Source: Pseudonocardia nematodicida
Lineage (GTDB): Bacteria > Actinomycetota > Actinomycetes > Mycobacteriales > Pseudonocardiaceae
DNA: 64,000 nucleotides
Direction: 5' to 3'
NCBI RefSeq assembly: GCF_040105385.1
Contig: NZ_JBEDNQ010000010.1
Span: 1 to 64,000 of the forward strand
Shown here: piece after piece, positions 23,586 to 31,639 of the stretch
Position numbering within the stretch: the stretch's first letter is position 1
How the letters are laid out: each line of letters starts with the position of its first letter
Translations under genes and position numbers: made by a program
Notes under the pieces: generated by a model
The model's database searches: none
Told to the model about the DNA's origin: nothing
The model's input: the letters and a program-made list of their open reading frames with translations, nothing else

Positions 23586-25586
23586 ATGACCGGGACGGCG
23601 ACACTGTGGTGGAACGCCCCGTTCCGGATGTTCCAGACCAACATCCGGGAGATCGACGCCGGGATGGACGTCGAGCGGGTGCTGGACGGCATCGAGTCCT
23701 ACGGCGCCGACGCGTGGCTGCTCAGCTGCGGGGGCATCGTGTCCAACTACCCGACCGGGCTGGCGCACCAGACCCGGAACCCGGCGCTCGCGCAGCGCAC
23801 CTCGGGCGACCTGATCGGTGACGCCGTCACCGCCGCCGCCCGGCGCGGCGTGCGGGTACTGGCCCGGATGGACTTCTCCAAGATCGACCGCCCGGTCGCC
23901 GAGGCGCACCCGGACTGGTGCTATCTCGCACCCGACGGCACCCGGCAGGTCCACCAGGGCCTCACCAGCGTCTGCCCGAGCGGCGGGTACTACCAGGAGA
24001 AGATCTTCGAGGTGCTCGGGGAGATCCTGGGCCGCTACCGGATCGACGGGTTCTTCTTCAACTGGATGGGCTTCAACGAGGTCGACTACGAGAAGCGTTA
24101 CCGCGGGGTCTGCCGGTGCGTGGCCTGCGTCGCCGCGTTCGCCGGCCGGCTCGGCGGGACGCTGCCGACCGGCCCGGCCTCGCCCGGCTACGTCGAGTGG
24201 CAGCGGCTGACCCACGACACGATCGACGTGCTGCTCGCGCGCGCCCGGGACTTCATCGCCGCCCGCCGCCCGGACGCCCCGCTGATCATGCGGGACACCG
24301 CCGACATCATGTTCCACGAGGCGAACAACGCGCTCGGCCGTCCACTGTGGCCGCACCGGACGTCGGAGAACGTCAGCGTCGCCCGCAGCTACCGCCCGCA
24401 CGTCCCGGTGCTGGTCAACTCGGTCGCGTTCCTGGACATGCCCTACCGGCTGGTCAGCGAGGAGCCCCGCCAGTTCGAGCAGTACCTGCTCGAGGCGAGC
24501 GCCCGGGGCGCCTACCCGTCGACCTACATCATGGGCACCCCGGACGAGTTCTCGTACGCCGCGCTGCGCACAGGCTCGTCGGTGATCCGGTTCCACCGCG
24601 ACCACCACGACGTCTACACCGGACTGGTCCCGGCCGCGCGGACCGCGATCGTGCGGGCCGACCCGTTCAAGGCGGACCGGCCGGAGCACAGCACGACCGA
24701 GTTCCAGGGGCTCTGGACCGCCCTGCTCGAACGGCACGTGCCGTTCGACGCGCTCCTGGAGAACCGGGTCGCGGAGATGGCGCGGAACTCCTCGCTGGAC
24801 CGGTACGCCCTGCTGGTGCTGCCCGACCTCGGCCCGCTCGACGATGACGTCGCCGCCGCGCTGGACGGGTTCGTCGAGCGGGGCGGGCGGCTGCTGCTCA
24901 CCGGCTCCACCGGGCTGCGCGACGGGCGCGGGCAGCTCGCCGGCGCCGGGGTGGACACCGTGCTGGTCAGCAACACCACCCGCGAGTCGACCTGGTCGTC
25001 GGCGATCGTCGGCGACGACGGCGGGTCGCTGCTGCCGATCCTGGGCGAGTTCCACGTCGTCCGGACCCGCCCGGGGGCGAAGACGCGGATGTCGGTGCTG
25101 TCCACCGCGCCGTACGGCCCGCCGGAGAAGTGCTACGGCCACCTGGCCGTCGACCGGCCTCCGCACATCGGGTTCGCGCGCGGCGCCGGCCGCACGGTGA
25201 CGCTGCCCTGGACACCGGGCCGCGCCTACCGCGAGATCGGCCTCGGCGCGGTCGGGGACGTGGTGGCGGAGGCGGCCCGCGACCTGCTCGGCCCCGGCGC
25301 CGACGTCGACACCGACCTCCCCGCCCAGGTCGAGGTAGTCCTGGGCCGTTCCGGCGCCGGGCTCGTCGTGCACCTGCGGAACCTGACCGGGCACCGCGGG
25401 CAGAGCTTCGGCGACCCGGTCCGGATCGGCGCCGGTCACCGGCTCACGCTGCGCGTCCCCGGCATCTCCTCGGTCCGGTCCCTGGTGGACTCCGGACCGC
25501 TGGAGACCACGCTCGACGGGGACGGCCACACCACCGTGGCGCTGCCGGCGCTCGACGTGTTCGAGGTCCTCGTCGCCGCGACCTGA
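23586..25586 (+). CDS. GHL6-like glycoside hydrolase with beta-galactosidase trimerisation-type region
   Basis: A 666-residue cytoplasmic-looking protein (no signal peptide). The N-terminal ~330 residues resemble the hypothetical glycosyl hydrolase 6 (GHL6) TIM barrel: FRMFQTNIREIDAGMDVERV, LLSCGGIVSNYPTGLAHQTR, VRVLARMDFSKI, DGFFFNWMGFN. The middle third, from about FRTGSSVIRF onward, looks like the Rossmann-like trimerisation domain seen in GH42 enzymes (LLVLPDLGPL, GGRLLLTGSTGL), followed by a beta-sandwich tail. Probably hydrolyses an oligosaccharide; substrate unknown. ATG 23586 has GGAGG 7 nt upstream. Followed 49 nt later by a sugar ABC ATPase. Confidence 0.75.
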   Translation: MTGTATLWWNAPFRMFQTNIREIDAGMDVERVLDGIESYGADAWLLSCGGIVSNYPTGLAHQTRNPALAQRTSGDLIGDAVTAAARRGVRVLARMDFSKIDRPVAEAHPDWCYLAPDGTRQVHQGLTSVCPSGGYYQEKIFEVLGEILGRYRIDGFFFNWMGFNEVDYEKRYRGVCRCVACVAAFAGRLGGTLPTGPASPGYVEWQRLTHDTIDVLLARARDFIAARRPDAPLIMRDTADIMFHEANNALGRPLWPHRTSENVSVARSYRPHVPVLVNSVAFLDMPYRLVSEEPRQFEQYLLEASARGAYPSTYIMGTPDEFSYAALRTGSSVIRFHRDHHDVYTGLVPAARTAIVRADPFKADRPEHSTTEFQGLWTALLERHVPFDALLENRVAEMARNSSLDRYALLVLPDLGPLDDDVAAALDGFVERGGRLLLTGSTGLRDGRGQLAGAGVDTVLVSNTTRESTWSSAIVGDDGGSLLPILGEFHVVRTRPGAKTRMSVLSTAPYGPPEKCYGHLAVDRPPHIGFARGAGRTVTLPWTPGRAYREIGLGAVGDVVAEAARDLLGPGADVDTDLPAQVEVVLGRSGAGLVVHLRNLTGHRGQSFGDPVRIGAGHRLTLRVPGISSVRSLVDSGPLETTLDGDGHTTVALPALDVFEVLVAAT

Positions 25587-25635
25587 CCCGCTCCACCACC
25601 CGCTCACCCCGCTCACCGTCGAGAAGGGACATCCC

Positions 25636-26772
25636 ATGGCCGAGGTCGTCTACGAGTCCGCGTCCCGTGTGTACCCGGGCTCGCCACCCGTGCGCGCGGT
25701 GGACACCCTGGAACTGGAGATCCCGGACGGCGAGTTCCTGGTGATGGTCGGGCCGTCCGGGTCGGGGAAGTCGACGGCGCTGCGGATGCTGGCCGGACTG
25801 GAGGACGTCGACGAGGGCGGGATCCGGATCGGCGACCGGGACGTCACCGACCTGGCCCCGAAGGACCGGGACATCGCGATGGTGTTCCAGAACTACGCCC
25901 TCTACCCGCACATGACCGTGGCCCAGAACATGGGCTTCGCGCTGAAGATCCAGGGCGCACCCAAGGCCGAGATCCGGTCGAAGGTCGAGACCGCCGCGCA
26001 GCTCCTCGACCTCACCCCGTACCTGGAGCGCCGGCCCAGGGCGCTGTCCGGCGGGCAGCGCCAGCGGGTGGCGATGGGCCGGGCGATCGTCCGCGAGCCC
26101 TCGGTGTTCCTGATGGACGAACCGCTGTCCAACCTGGACGCCAAGCTCCGGGTGGAGACCCGCGCCAGCATCACCGCGCTGCAGCAGCGGCTGGGCACCA
26201 CGACGGTCTACGTCACCCACGACCAGGTCGAGGCGATGACGATGGGGACCCGGGTCGCGGTGCTGCGCGACGGCGTCCTGCAGCAGTGCGCGTCGCCGCG
26301 CGAGCTCTACACCCGGCCGGCGAACGCGTTCGTCGCCGGGTTCATCGGGTCACCGTCGATGAACCTGCACGTCAGCCGGCTCACCTCCGACGGGGTCACC
26401 GTCGCCGGGTACACGCTGCCCGTGCCGCGCGGGCTCGGGCGCAGCAGCGGAGCGGAGATCACCGTCGGGATCCGGCCGGAGCACCTGCGCCCGGTGGACG
26501 GGCCGGCGATCCCGCTGACCGTGGAGCTGTGCGAGGAGCTCGGCTCGGACTCCTACGTCTACGGCCGGATCCCGCACCGCGCCCCCGACGACGGCTTCAG
26601 CCACGAGGTCGACGGCGGCGCCCTCGGCGACGACGGGGGGACCCAGCGCGTCGTGCTGCGCACCGGGTCCGGGGTCTCGCCCCGGGTGGGCGAGACGATC
26701 CAGATCGCGCCGGTGTCCCCGGACCGCATCCACCTGTTCGACACCGCCACCGGAGCGCGCCTCACCGACTGA
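25636..26772 (+). CDS. ABC transporter ATP-binding protein (UgpC/MsmK/MalK type)
   Basis: A 378-residue sugar-import ATPase. Walker A GPSGSGKST near residue 40, Q-loop in VFQNYALYPHMTV, signature LSGGQRQRVAMGRAI, Walker B VFLMDEPLSNLDAKLR and the switch His in VTHDQ are all intact. The C-terminal ~140 residues form the MalK-type regulatory OB/TOBE domain. It should energise one or more sugar permeases, but no permease or binding protein gene is nearby, so it may serve transporters encoded elsewhere, as MsmK/MsiK do. GAGAAGGGA ribosome site upstream. Confidence 0.9.
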   Translation: MAEVVYESASRVYPGSPPVRAVDTLELEIPDGEFLVMVGPSGSGKSTALRMLAGLEDVDEGGIRIGDRDVTDLAPKDRDIAMVFQNYALYPHMTVAQNMGFALKIQGAPKAEIRSKVETAAQLLDLTPYLERRPRALSGGQRQRVAMGRAIVREPSVFLMDEPLSNLDAKLRVETRASITALQQRLGTTTVYVTHDQVEAMTMGTRVAVLRDGVLQQCASPRELYTRPANAFVAGFIGSPSMNLHVSRLTSDGVTVAGYTLPVPRGLGRSSGAEITVGIRPEHLRPVDGPAIPLTVELCEELGSDSYVYGRIPHRAPDDGFSHEVDGGALGDDGGTQRVVLRTGSGVSPRVGETIQIAPVSPDRIHLFDTATGARLTD

Positions 26773-26909
26773 CCCCGCACCCCGGCGTCGTTCCCGCACC
26801 GCATCCGGTCGGCGCGCGCTCGAACCGGCCTCGACGCATCCGTTCGCTCAGCGAACAGTTGTCCGTCGTGCGAACCGAACGGTACTGTCGGCGCCGACGG
26901 AGGTGCGTG
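26773..26909 (+). promoter_or_regulatory. scoAB promoter with palindromic operator
   Basis: A perfect inverted repeat GTTCGC-TCA-GCGAAC (26842-26856) lies just ahead of TTGTCC (26859-26864, -35) and TACTGT (26883-26888, -10; 18-nt spacing). GGAGG precedes the scoA ATG. A palindrome immediately upstream of the -35 could serve an activator or repressor. Confidence 0.55.
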
Positions 26910-27671
26910 ATGGACAAGGTGGTGTCATCCGCCGCGGAGGCGGTCGCCGACATCGGCGACGGCGCGTCGCTCGCGGTCGGCGGGTTCGGTATGTCGGGGG
27001 TCCCGACGGTGCTGATCGCCGCGCTGCTCGAGCAGGGCGCGACCGACCTGGAGACGATCTCGAACAACCTGGGCGTCGACGGCTTCGGCCTCGGCACCCT
27101 GCTCGCGGCCGGGCGGATCCGGCGGACGATCGGCTCCTACGTCGGCAACAACAAGGAGTTCGCGCGCCAGTACCTGGCCGGCGAGCTGGAGCTGGAGCTG
27201 ACCCCGCAGGGCACGCTCGCGGAGCGGCTGCGCGCCGGCGGCGCGGGGATCCCCGCGTTCTACACCCCGGCCGGCGTCGGCACCCTGGTCGCCGACGGCG
27301 GCCTGCCCTGGCGCTACGCCGCGGACGGCTCGGTCGCGGTGATGTCCCCCGAGAAGGAGGTCCGCGAGTTCGACGGCGTGTCCTACGTCCTCGAGCGCGC
27401 GCTGACCCCGGACTTCGGGCTGGTGCACGCCTGGAAGGGCGACCGGCACGGCAACCTCGTCTACCGCCGCGCCGCCCGGAACTTCAACCCGGACTGCGCC
27501 GCGGCCGGCCGGGTCACGATCGCCCAGGTCGAGCACCTGGTCGAGCCCGGCGAGCTCGACCCCGACGAGGTGCACACCCCCGGCATCCACGTCCAGCGGG
27601 TGCTGCACGTACCCGGCGTCGAGAAGCCGGTCGAGTTCCGGACCGTCTCGGATCGAAAGGCAGGCGGCTGA
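26910..27671 (+). CDS. scoA: 3-oxoacid CoA-transferase subunit A
   Basis: A 253-residue alpha subunit of a succinyl-CoA:3-ketoacid CoA-transferase. The start MDKVVSSAAEAVADIGDG, the glycine-rich LAVGGFGMSGVP CoA-binding loop, SNNLGVDGFGLG and the TPAGVGTLVADGG block match mycobacterial/streptomycete ScoA. It moves CoA from succinyl-CoA to a 3-keto acid such as acetoacetate; PcaI of the beta-ketoadipate pathway is very similar, and pcaB lies 7 kb away, so that role is an alternative. Its TGA overlaps the scoB ATG (TGATG). Confidence 0.88.
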   Translation: MDKVVSSAAEAVADIGDGASLAVGGFGMSGVPTVLIAALLEQGATDLETISNNLGVDGFGLGTLLAAGRIRRTIGSYVGNNKEFARQYLAGELELELTPQGTLAERLRAGGAGIPAFYTPAGVGTLVADGGLPWRYAADGSVAVMSPEKEVREFDGVSYVLERALTPDFGLVHAWKGDRHGNLVYRRAARNFNPDCAAAGRVTIAQVEHLVEPGELDPDEVHTPGIHVQRVLHVPGVEKPVEFRTVSDRKAGG

Positions 27672-28297
27672 TGGCCCGCACGCGCGACGAGATGGCGGCC
27701 CGGGTCGCCGACGAGCTGCCCGACGGCTCCTACGTCAACCTCGGCATCGGCATGCCGACCCTGGTCCCCGGGCACATCCCGGCCGGCCGGACGGTGATCC
27801 TGCACTCGGAGAACGGCATCCTCGGCGTCGGCCCCTACCCGGCCGACGACGAGGTCGACCCCGACCTGATCAACGCCGGCAAGGAGACGGTGACCGTCCT
27901 GCCCGGCGCCGCCTACTTCGGCTCGTCGGAGAGCTTCGGCCAGATCCGCGCCGGGAAGCTCGACGTCGCCGTGCTCGGCGGCATGGAGGTCGCGACCAAC
28001 GGCGACCTCGCGAACTGGGCCGTGCCCGGCAAGATGATCAAGGGCATGGGCGGGGCGATGGATCTCGTGCACGGCGCGCGCAAGGTCGTCGTGATGATGG
28101 ACCACGTCTCCAAGGACGGGTCCCCGAAGATCGTCGAGAGGTGCTCGCTGCCGATCACCGGCCTGGGCTGTGTCACGAAGATCGTCACCGACCTCGCCGT
28201 GATCGACGTGACCCCGGACGGCCTGCGGCTGGTCGAGACCGCCCCCGGCGTCGCGGAGGACGAGGTCCGCGAGAAGACCGGAGCCGCACTGCGCTGA
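27671..28297 (+). CDS. scoB: 3-oxoacid CoA-transferase subunit B
   Basis: A 208-residue beta subunit. The catalytic glutamate lies in HSENGILGVG, after VNLGIGMPTLV, and the conserved GGMEVATNGDLANW and GKMIKGMGGAMDLV blocks follow. Together with ScoA it forms the active alpha2beta2 or alpha-beta enzyme. Coupled to scoA by one-base overlap. Its TGA stops one base before a long hairpin shared with the convergent P450 gene. Confidence 0.9.
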   Translation: MARTRDEMAARVADELPDGSYVNLGIGMPTLVPGHIPAGRTVILHSENGILGVGPYPADDEVDPDLINAGKETVTVLPGAAYFGSSESFGQIRAGKLDVAVLGGMEVATNGDLANWAVPGKMIKGMGGAMDLVHGARKVVVMMDHVSKDGSPKIVERCSLPITGLGCVTKIVTDLAVIDVTPDGLRLVETAPGVAEDEVREKTGAALR

Positions 28298-28351
28298 CGC
28301 GCCTGTGAGTACTTTTCGTGGCCAGGGCCCCGAAAAGTACTCACAGGCGCG
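28298..28351. terminator. Bidirectional 21-bp terminator hairpin
   Basis: Perfect 21-bp stem: arms 28298-28318 and 28331-28351, loop 12 nt. The stem includes TTTTCG/CGAAAA, giving a short U-run inside the arm. The P450 stop codon lies within the right arm and the scoB stop is immediately left, so the structure ends both convergent transcripts. Confidence 0.85.
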
Positions 28352-29561
28352 AAGCGCCCATCTTCACGGGCAGGCTCGTCAGGCCGCGGACCAGGGTGGA
28401 CTCCCGGTAGGTCAGTTCGGACGGGTCGACGGCGAGCGCCAGGTCCGGGCGCTGCGCGAACAGCCGCCCGATCGCCACCCTGGCCTCCAGGCGGGCGAGC
28501 TGGGCGCCCAGGCAGAAGTGGATGCCGTGGCCGAAGAACATCCCGCCCGGGGCGTCGCGGGTGATGTCGAGCCGGTCGGCGTCGGAGATCCAGTCCGGGT
28601 CGCGGTTGGCCGACGCCAGGCTGAAGAAGACCATCTGGCCGGCCGGGATCGTCACGCCGGAGTAGGTGACCTCCTCGGCGGTGAACCGCATCGGGGTCTG
28701 CGAGACCGGCGAGGAGAACCGCAGGAACTCGTCCACCGCCGAGGTGATCAGCGACGGGTCGGCGTCGAGCAGCGCGCGCTGCTCGGGATGGGTGAGCAGG
28801 GCCAGCGTGCCGTTGCCGATCAGGTTGACGGTGGTCTCGTGCCCGGCGAGCAGCAGCAGGAACGCCATCGCGACGAGCTCGTCGTCGGAGAGCCGGTCCC
28901 CGTCCTCCTCCTGGACGGCGATCAGCGACGACAGCAGCGCGTCGTCCGGCTCCACCCGCTTGCGCGCGATCAGCTCGGACAGGTAGCCGTTCAGCTTGCC
29001 CATCACGGCGCCCTTGTCCTCGCCGGGCGAGTCGTCGACCAGCGTCGACGACCAGGTCCCGAACATCTCGCGGTCCTCCGCGGGGACCCCGAGCAGCTCG
29101 CAGATGGTGAACGTCGGGACGAGGAAGCCGAACTCCCGCATCAGCTCGACGGTGCCCTCGGCGGGCATCGCGGCCAGCAGCTCGTCGGTGGTCTCGGTGA
29201 TCCTCGGCTCCAGGTCGGCCACCCGGCGCACGGTGAACGAGCGGCTCACCAGCTTCCGCAGCCGGGTGTGGTCCGGCGGGTCCATCAGGATCATCATCGG
29301 CGTCGGCGCGGCCGGGGAGTCCGCGCGCTGCTCGGCGGGGAGCGTGTACCGCCAGTCCTTGCTGATCCGCGGGTCGACGTGCGCCTCCCGGACGTCGGCG
29401 TAGCGGGTCAGGAGCCAGGCCGGCCCGTCCGGGAGCTCGAGGCGTCGCACCGGCTCCTCGGCACGCAGCGCCGCGTAGGCGGGGTAGGGGTCGGTCCAGA
29501 ACGCGCCCGAGAACAGGTCGTGCCGCTCGGTGCCGGTGGTGGTCAGCGCCATGGGCGCCAT
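28341..29561 (-). CDS. Cytochrome P450
   Basis: A 406-residue bacterial class I P450. The I-helix oxygen-activation motif is LLLLAGHETTVN, the K-helix ExxR is EFLR, and the haem loop is FGHGIHFCLGAQLA with the cysteine ligand. It has no fused reductase, so needs a ferredoxin and a reductase such as the FprA-type enzyme at 13901. Two ATGs are possible, 29561 and 29552, giving 406 or 403 residues; neither has a clear ribosome site. The nearby 14-bp palindrome TAAGCGCGCGCTTA suggests repressor control. Substrate unknown. Confidence 0.92.
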   Translation of the reverse strand: MAPMALTTTGTERHDLFSGAFWTDPYPAYAALRAEEPVRRLELPDGPAWLLTRYADVREAHVDPRISKDWRYTLPAEQRADSPAAPTPMMILMDPPDHTRLRKLVSRSFTVRRVADLEPRITETTDELLAAMPAEGTVELMREFGFLVPTFTICELLGVPAEDREMFGTWSSTLVDDSPGEDKGAVMGKLNGYLSELIARKRVEPDDALLSSLIAVQEEDGDRLSDDELVAMAFLLLLAGHETTVNLIGNGTLALLTHPEQRALLDADPSLITSAVDEFLRFSSPVSQTPMRFTAEEVTYSGVTIPAGQMVFFSLASANRDPDWISDADRLDITRDAPGGMFFGHGIHFCLGAQLARLEARVAIGRLFAQRPDLALAVDPSELTYRESTLVRGLTSLPVKMGASRL

Positions 29562-29576
29562 GATGCCAGCGCGGGG

Positions 29577-29590
29577 TAAGCGCGCGCTTA
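29577..29590. promoter_or_regulatory. 14-bp perfect palindrome, probable operator
   Basis: TAAGCGCGCGCTTA, fully self-complementary, lies 15 nt upstream of the P450 start and includes the stop codon (TAA) of the DAO-type gene. The TAAGCG-N2-CGCTTA shape is typical of TetR-family operators, but no TetR gene is present in the window. Confidence 0.5.
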
Positions 29591-30724
29591 CGTCAGCCGG
29601 GTGACCGAGCACACAGCCGGGTCGACGGCGATGTCGGCCGGCATCGTCCGCCCGAGGATCACCGCGGCGGCCAGCGCGGCCATCGCCGGGGACGACTCGA
29701 TCCCGGACCCGCCCTGCCCCGCGACGAGGTGGAACCCCGGGTGGCCGGGCCACTCCCCCAGCACCGGGAGGCGGTCCGGGGCGAACGTGCGCAGGCCGGC
29801 CCAGGCGGTCCGCACGGACCGCAGGCCGAACGTGGTCGCCTCGTTCACCCGCTCCAGGGCGAGCGCGACGTCGAGCTCGTCCGGGCGGGCGTCGCCCGGC
29901 GGCTGCGGGGTCTCGTCCCCGGGAGAGACGAGCACGCTGTCCGGCTCGGCCTTGACGTACCAGCGCTCGCCCGCGTCGACCACCATCGGCAGCGGCGCTC
30001 CGCCGGGCCGCAGCCGCGCGAGGTCCGGTACCGGGCAGGCCGCGATCGTGCGCCGGTAGGCGGTCAGCCCCACCCGCGGGACGCCGGCCAGCGCGGCCAG
30101 CTCGTCGGCCCACGCCCCGGCGGCGTCGACGACGGCGGCGGCGCGCACCCGGCGGCCGTCGGCGGTGCGCACGTCCCACCCGGTCCCGTCCCGGGCCACC
30201 TCGACGACCTTCGCGCCGCGCAGCACGGTGCCGCCGCGGCCGCGCAGGCCACGCCGGTAGCCGTCGTGCAGGGCGATCGCGTCGATGTCGGCGGACCCGG
30301 CGATCCAGGCCGCGGCGCGGGGCGGGCGGCGCAGCACCGGAACCCGGCGCACCGCCTCGCCCGGGTCGATCGGCTCCGGCGCGCCGGGCTCGCCGCGCTG
30401 CTCGTCGAGGGTGGCGGCCAGCGCGGTGGCGCCGGCCTCGTCGTCGCCGAGCAGGAGCACCGGGCGCGGGGTCAGCAACGGCGGCGTGCCGAGCTCGTCG
30501 GGCAGGGCCGCGTAGCGCGGGCCGGACGCCTCGATCAGCGCCCGGAACGGCCCGGTCCCGTGGCCCGGGATGTAGGTGGCGGCCGACCGCGCGGTCGAGT
30601 GCACCGGCATGTCCTGCTCGGCCTCCAGCAGCACGACGCGTGCGTGCGCGGCCAGCTCGTAGGCCACCGAGACGCCGGCGATGCCGCCGCCGATCACCAC
30701 CAGGTCCGTGTCGGGCTCGTCCAC
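29588..30724 (-). CDS. FAD-dependent oxidoreductase (DAO family)
   Basis: A 378-residue D-amino-acid-oxidase/glycine-oxidase-type flavoprotein. The dinucleotide-binding fold VVIGGGIAGVSVAYELA starts at about residue 8, followed by a Glu-ending strand (VVLLEAE); the C-terminal block VAGQGGSGIESSPAMAALAA closes the FAD site. It probably oxidises an amine or amino acid with oxygen. A TACCGT box (minus strand, 30732-30737) sits 7 nt before GTG 30724, a leaderless start. Located 27 nt upstream of the P450, same strand; the palindrome between them may control the P450 separately. Confidence 0.88.
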   Translation of the reverse strand: MDEPDTDLVVIGGGIAGVSVAYELAAHARVVLLEAEQDMPVHSTARSAATYIPGHGTGPFRALIEASGPRYAALPDELGTPPLLTPRPVLLLGDDEAGATALAATLDEQRGEPGAPEPIDPGEAVRRVPVLRRPPRAAAWIAGSADIDAIALHDGYRRGLRGRGGTVLRGAKVVEVARDGTGWDVRTADGRRVRAAAVVDAAGAWADELAALAGVPRVGLTAYRRTIAACPVPDLARLRPGGAPLPMVVDAGERWYVKAEPDSVLVSPGDETPQPPGDARPDELDVALALERVNEATTFGLRSVRTAWAGLRTFAPDRLPVLGEWPGHPGFHLVAGQGGSGIESSPAMAALAAAVILGRTMPADIAVDPAVCSVTRLT

Positions 30725-30731
30725 ACCGGCG

Positions 30732-30737
30732 ACGGTA
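30732..30737 (-). promoter_or_regulatory. Leaderless -10 box of the DAO-type gene
   Basis: TACCGT on the minus strand, 7 nt before GTG 30724. It confirms that start codon. Confidence 0.55.
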
Positions 30738-30791
30738 GCCGGGGCGGCGCCGTCGGGAGAAAACCCGTGGCGGTGCCCGGAGGATCACCTC

Positions 30792-30797
30792 TAGCCT
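30792..30797 (+). promoter_or_regulatory. -10 box of the mini-ORF / small basic protein transcript
   Basis: TAGCCT, exactly 7 nt before the ATG at 30805. It opens the plus-strand transcript that probably runs through the small gene at 31018. Confidence 0.5.
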
Positions 30798-30804
30798 CGC
30801 CGCC

Positions 30805-30825
30805 ATGCTGATCCGGTTCCTCTGA
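30805..30825 (+). CDS. Six-codon leaderless mini-ORF (MLIRFL)
   Basis: ATG CTG ATC CGG TTC CTC TGA, starting 7 nt after TAGCCT, the leaderless geometry repeated across this window. The 190-nt leader that follows is GC-rich with several short inverted repeats, including an 8-bp stem at 30977-30994, before an AGGAGG ribosome site for the next gene. It could be an upstream regulatory ORF. Very short, so confidence is limited to the geometry. Confidence 0.35.
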   Translation: MLIRFL

Positions 30826-30976
30826 GCGGCTCACGGCGGTCGTCCGCCGTCCCGCCGGCCCGTGGCGTCTCCTCCCGGGCCCGGAACCGATCCTGCGCGC
30901 TCGCGCACGCTCGTCCGGCGCTCCGCCGTCCCGTGTGGACCGCACCGTCGTCACCGGCCTCGTGACCCCACCCGCC

Positions 30977-30994
30977 GCACCCCGTGCGGGGTGC
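30977..30994 (+). promoter_or_regulatory. Hairpin in the 5' leader of the small basic protein
   Basis: GCACCCCG (30977-30984) and CGGGGTGC (30987-30994) form an 8-bp inverted repeat with a 2-nt centre, ending 14 nt before AGGAGG. It could mask or expose the ribosome site. Apart from this and the mini-ORF, 30826-31017 shows nothing definite. Confidence 0.35.
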
Positions 30995-31017
30995 ATCCGT
31001 CCTGCCAGGAGGCCCGT

Positions 31018-31362
31018 ATGCGCACCACCCGATCCACGACCACCCGCACCGCCCACAGCCTGACCGCCGCGGCCGCGGGTACGACGGCGGGCCCGGCCAG
31101 GACGGAGCCCACACCGGCCCTGCCCGCGCCGGTCACCCCCGCATCGCCCGTGCCCGCATCGGTTGCGCACGCACCGGTGGAACCGGTCCCCGCGACCGGT
31201 GACCGTCCGGTGAACCGGGCCGAGCGTCGCGCGCAGCGCCGGGGCCGGGGTACTGCGGGCGGGTCGGCCGCCGGGCCGCCCGCGCCCCGCACCGCCGGAC
31301 CGGCTCCGCACGTCAAGCCCACGCACGTGCGGACCGATTTCGCCGCACGCCGGACCGGCTGA
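31018..31362 (+). CDS. Small basic low-complexity protein, unrecognised
   Basis: A 114-residue protein rich in Ala, Pro, Thr and Arg, without a membrane segment or recognisable domain. Near its middle it has a basic NRAERRAQRRGRG stretch that could bind nucleic acid or membranes; a similar NRAxRR pattern occurs in unrelated small actinobacterial proteins. The ATG at 31018 is well supported by AGGAGG 5 nt upstream. Preceded by the mini-ORF leader and followed by a strong terminator at 31390-31425. Function unknown. Confidence 0.55.
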   Translation: MRTTRSTTTRTAHSLTAAAAGTTAGPARTEPTPALPAPVTPASPVPASVAHAPVEPVPATGDRPVNRAERRAQRRGRGTAGGSAAGPPAPRTAGPAPHVKPTHVRTDFAARRTG

Positions 31363-31389
31363 GGGACGCGGCCCCGTTCCCGCACCCCG

Positions 31390-31425
31390 GCCCCGTTCGC
31401 GCGCCGGCTCGAGCCGGTGCGGGGC
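31390..31425 (+). terminator. Terminator hairpin with 14-bp palindrome core
   Basis: GCCCCG (31390-31395) pairs with CGGGGC (31420-31425) around the perfect palindrome CCGGCTCGAGCCGG (31404-31417). It lies 28 nt after the small basic gene. The rest of 31363-31639 shows no gene and leads into the M13 peptidase. Confidence 0.6.
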
Positions 31426-31639
31426 TGCGGGTGCCGGGACCCGGCACCCACCCGTCGCCCTCGCGCGGCGGGACATGGGACGGGGGCGCCGGCCGGGACG
31501 CGACCCGGCGGCCTGGGCGGGCACGCGTCCGTCCCGGCGTCATGCCCCCGGCCCGGCGGGGACCGGACGTGCCACCCGACACCCGCCCCATCCCGCCCGC
31601 CTCCTCGAAACCGTCGGGGGTCGCGGGCAGGATGGGGGC

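Noticed and set aside
26910..28297. Annotation of the CoA-transferase pair as pcaI/pcaJ.
   Set aside because: Sequence blocks resemble mycobacterial ScoA/ScoB more closely, and pcaB is 7 kb away under a different palindrome; kept only as an alternative.
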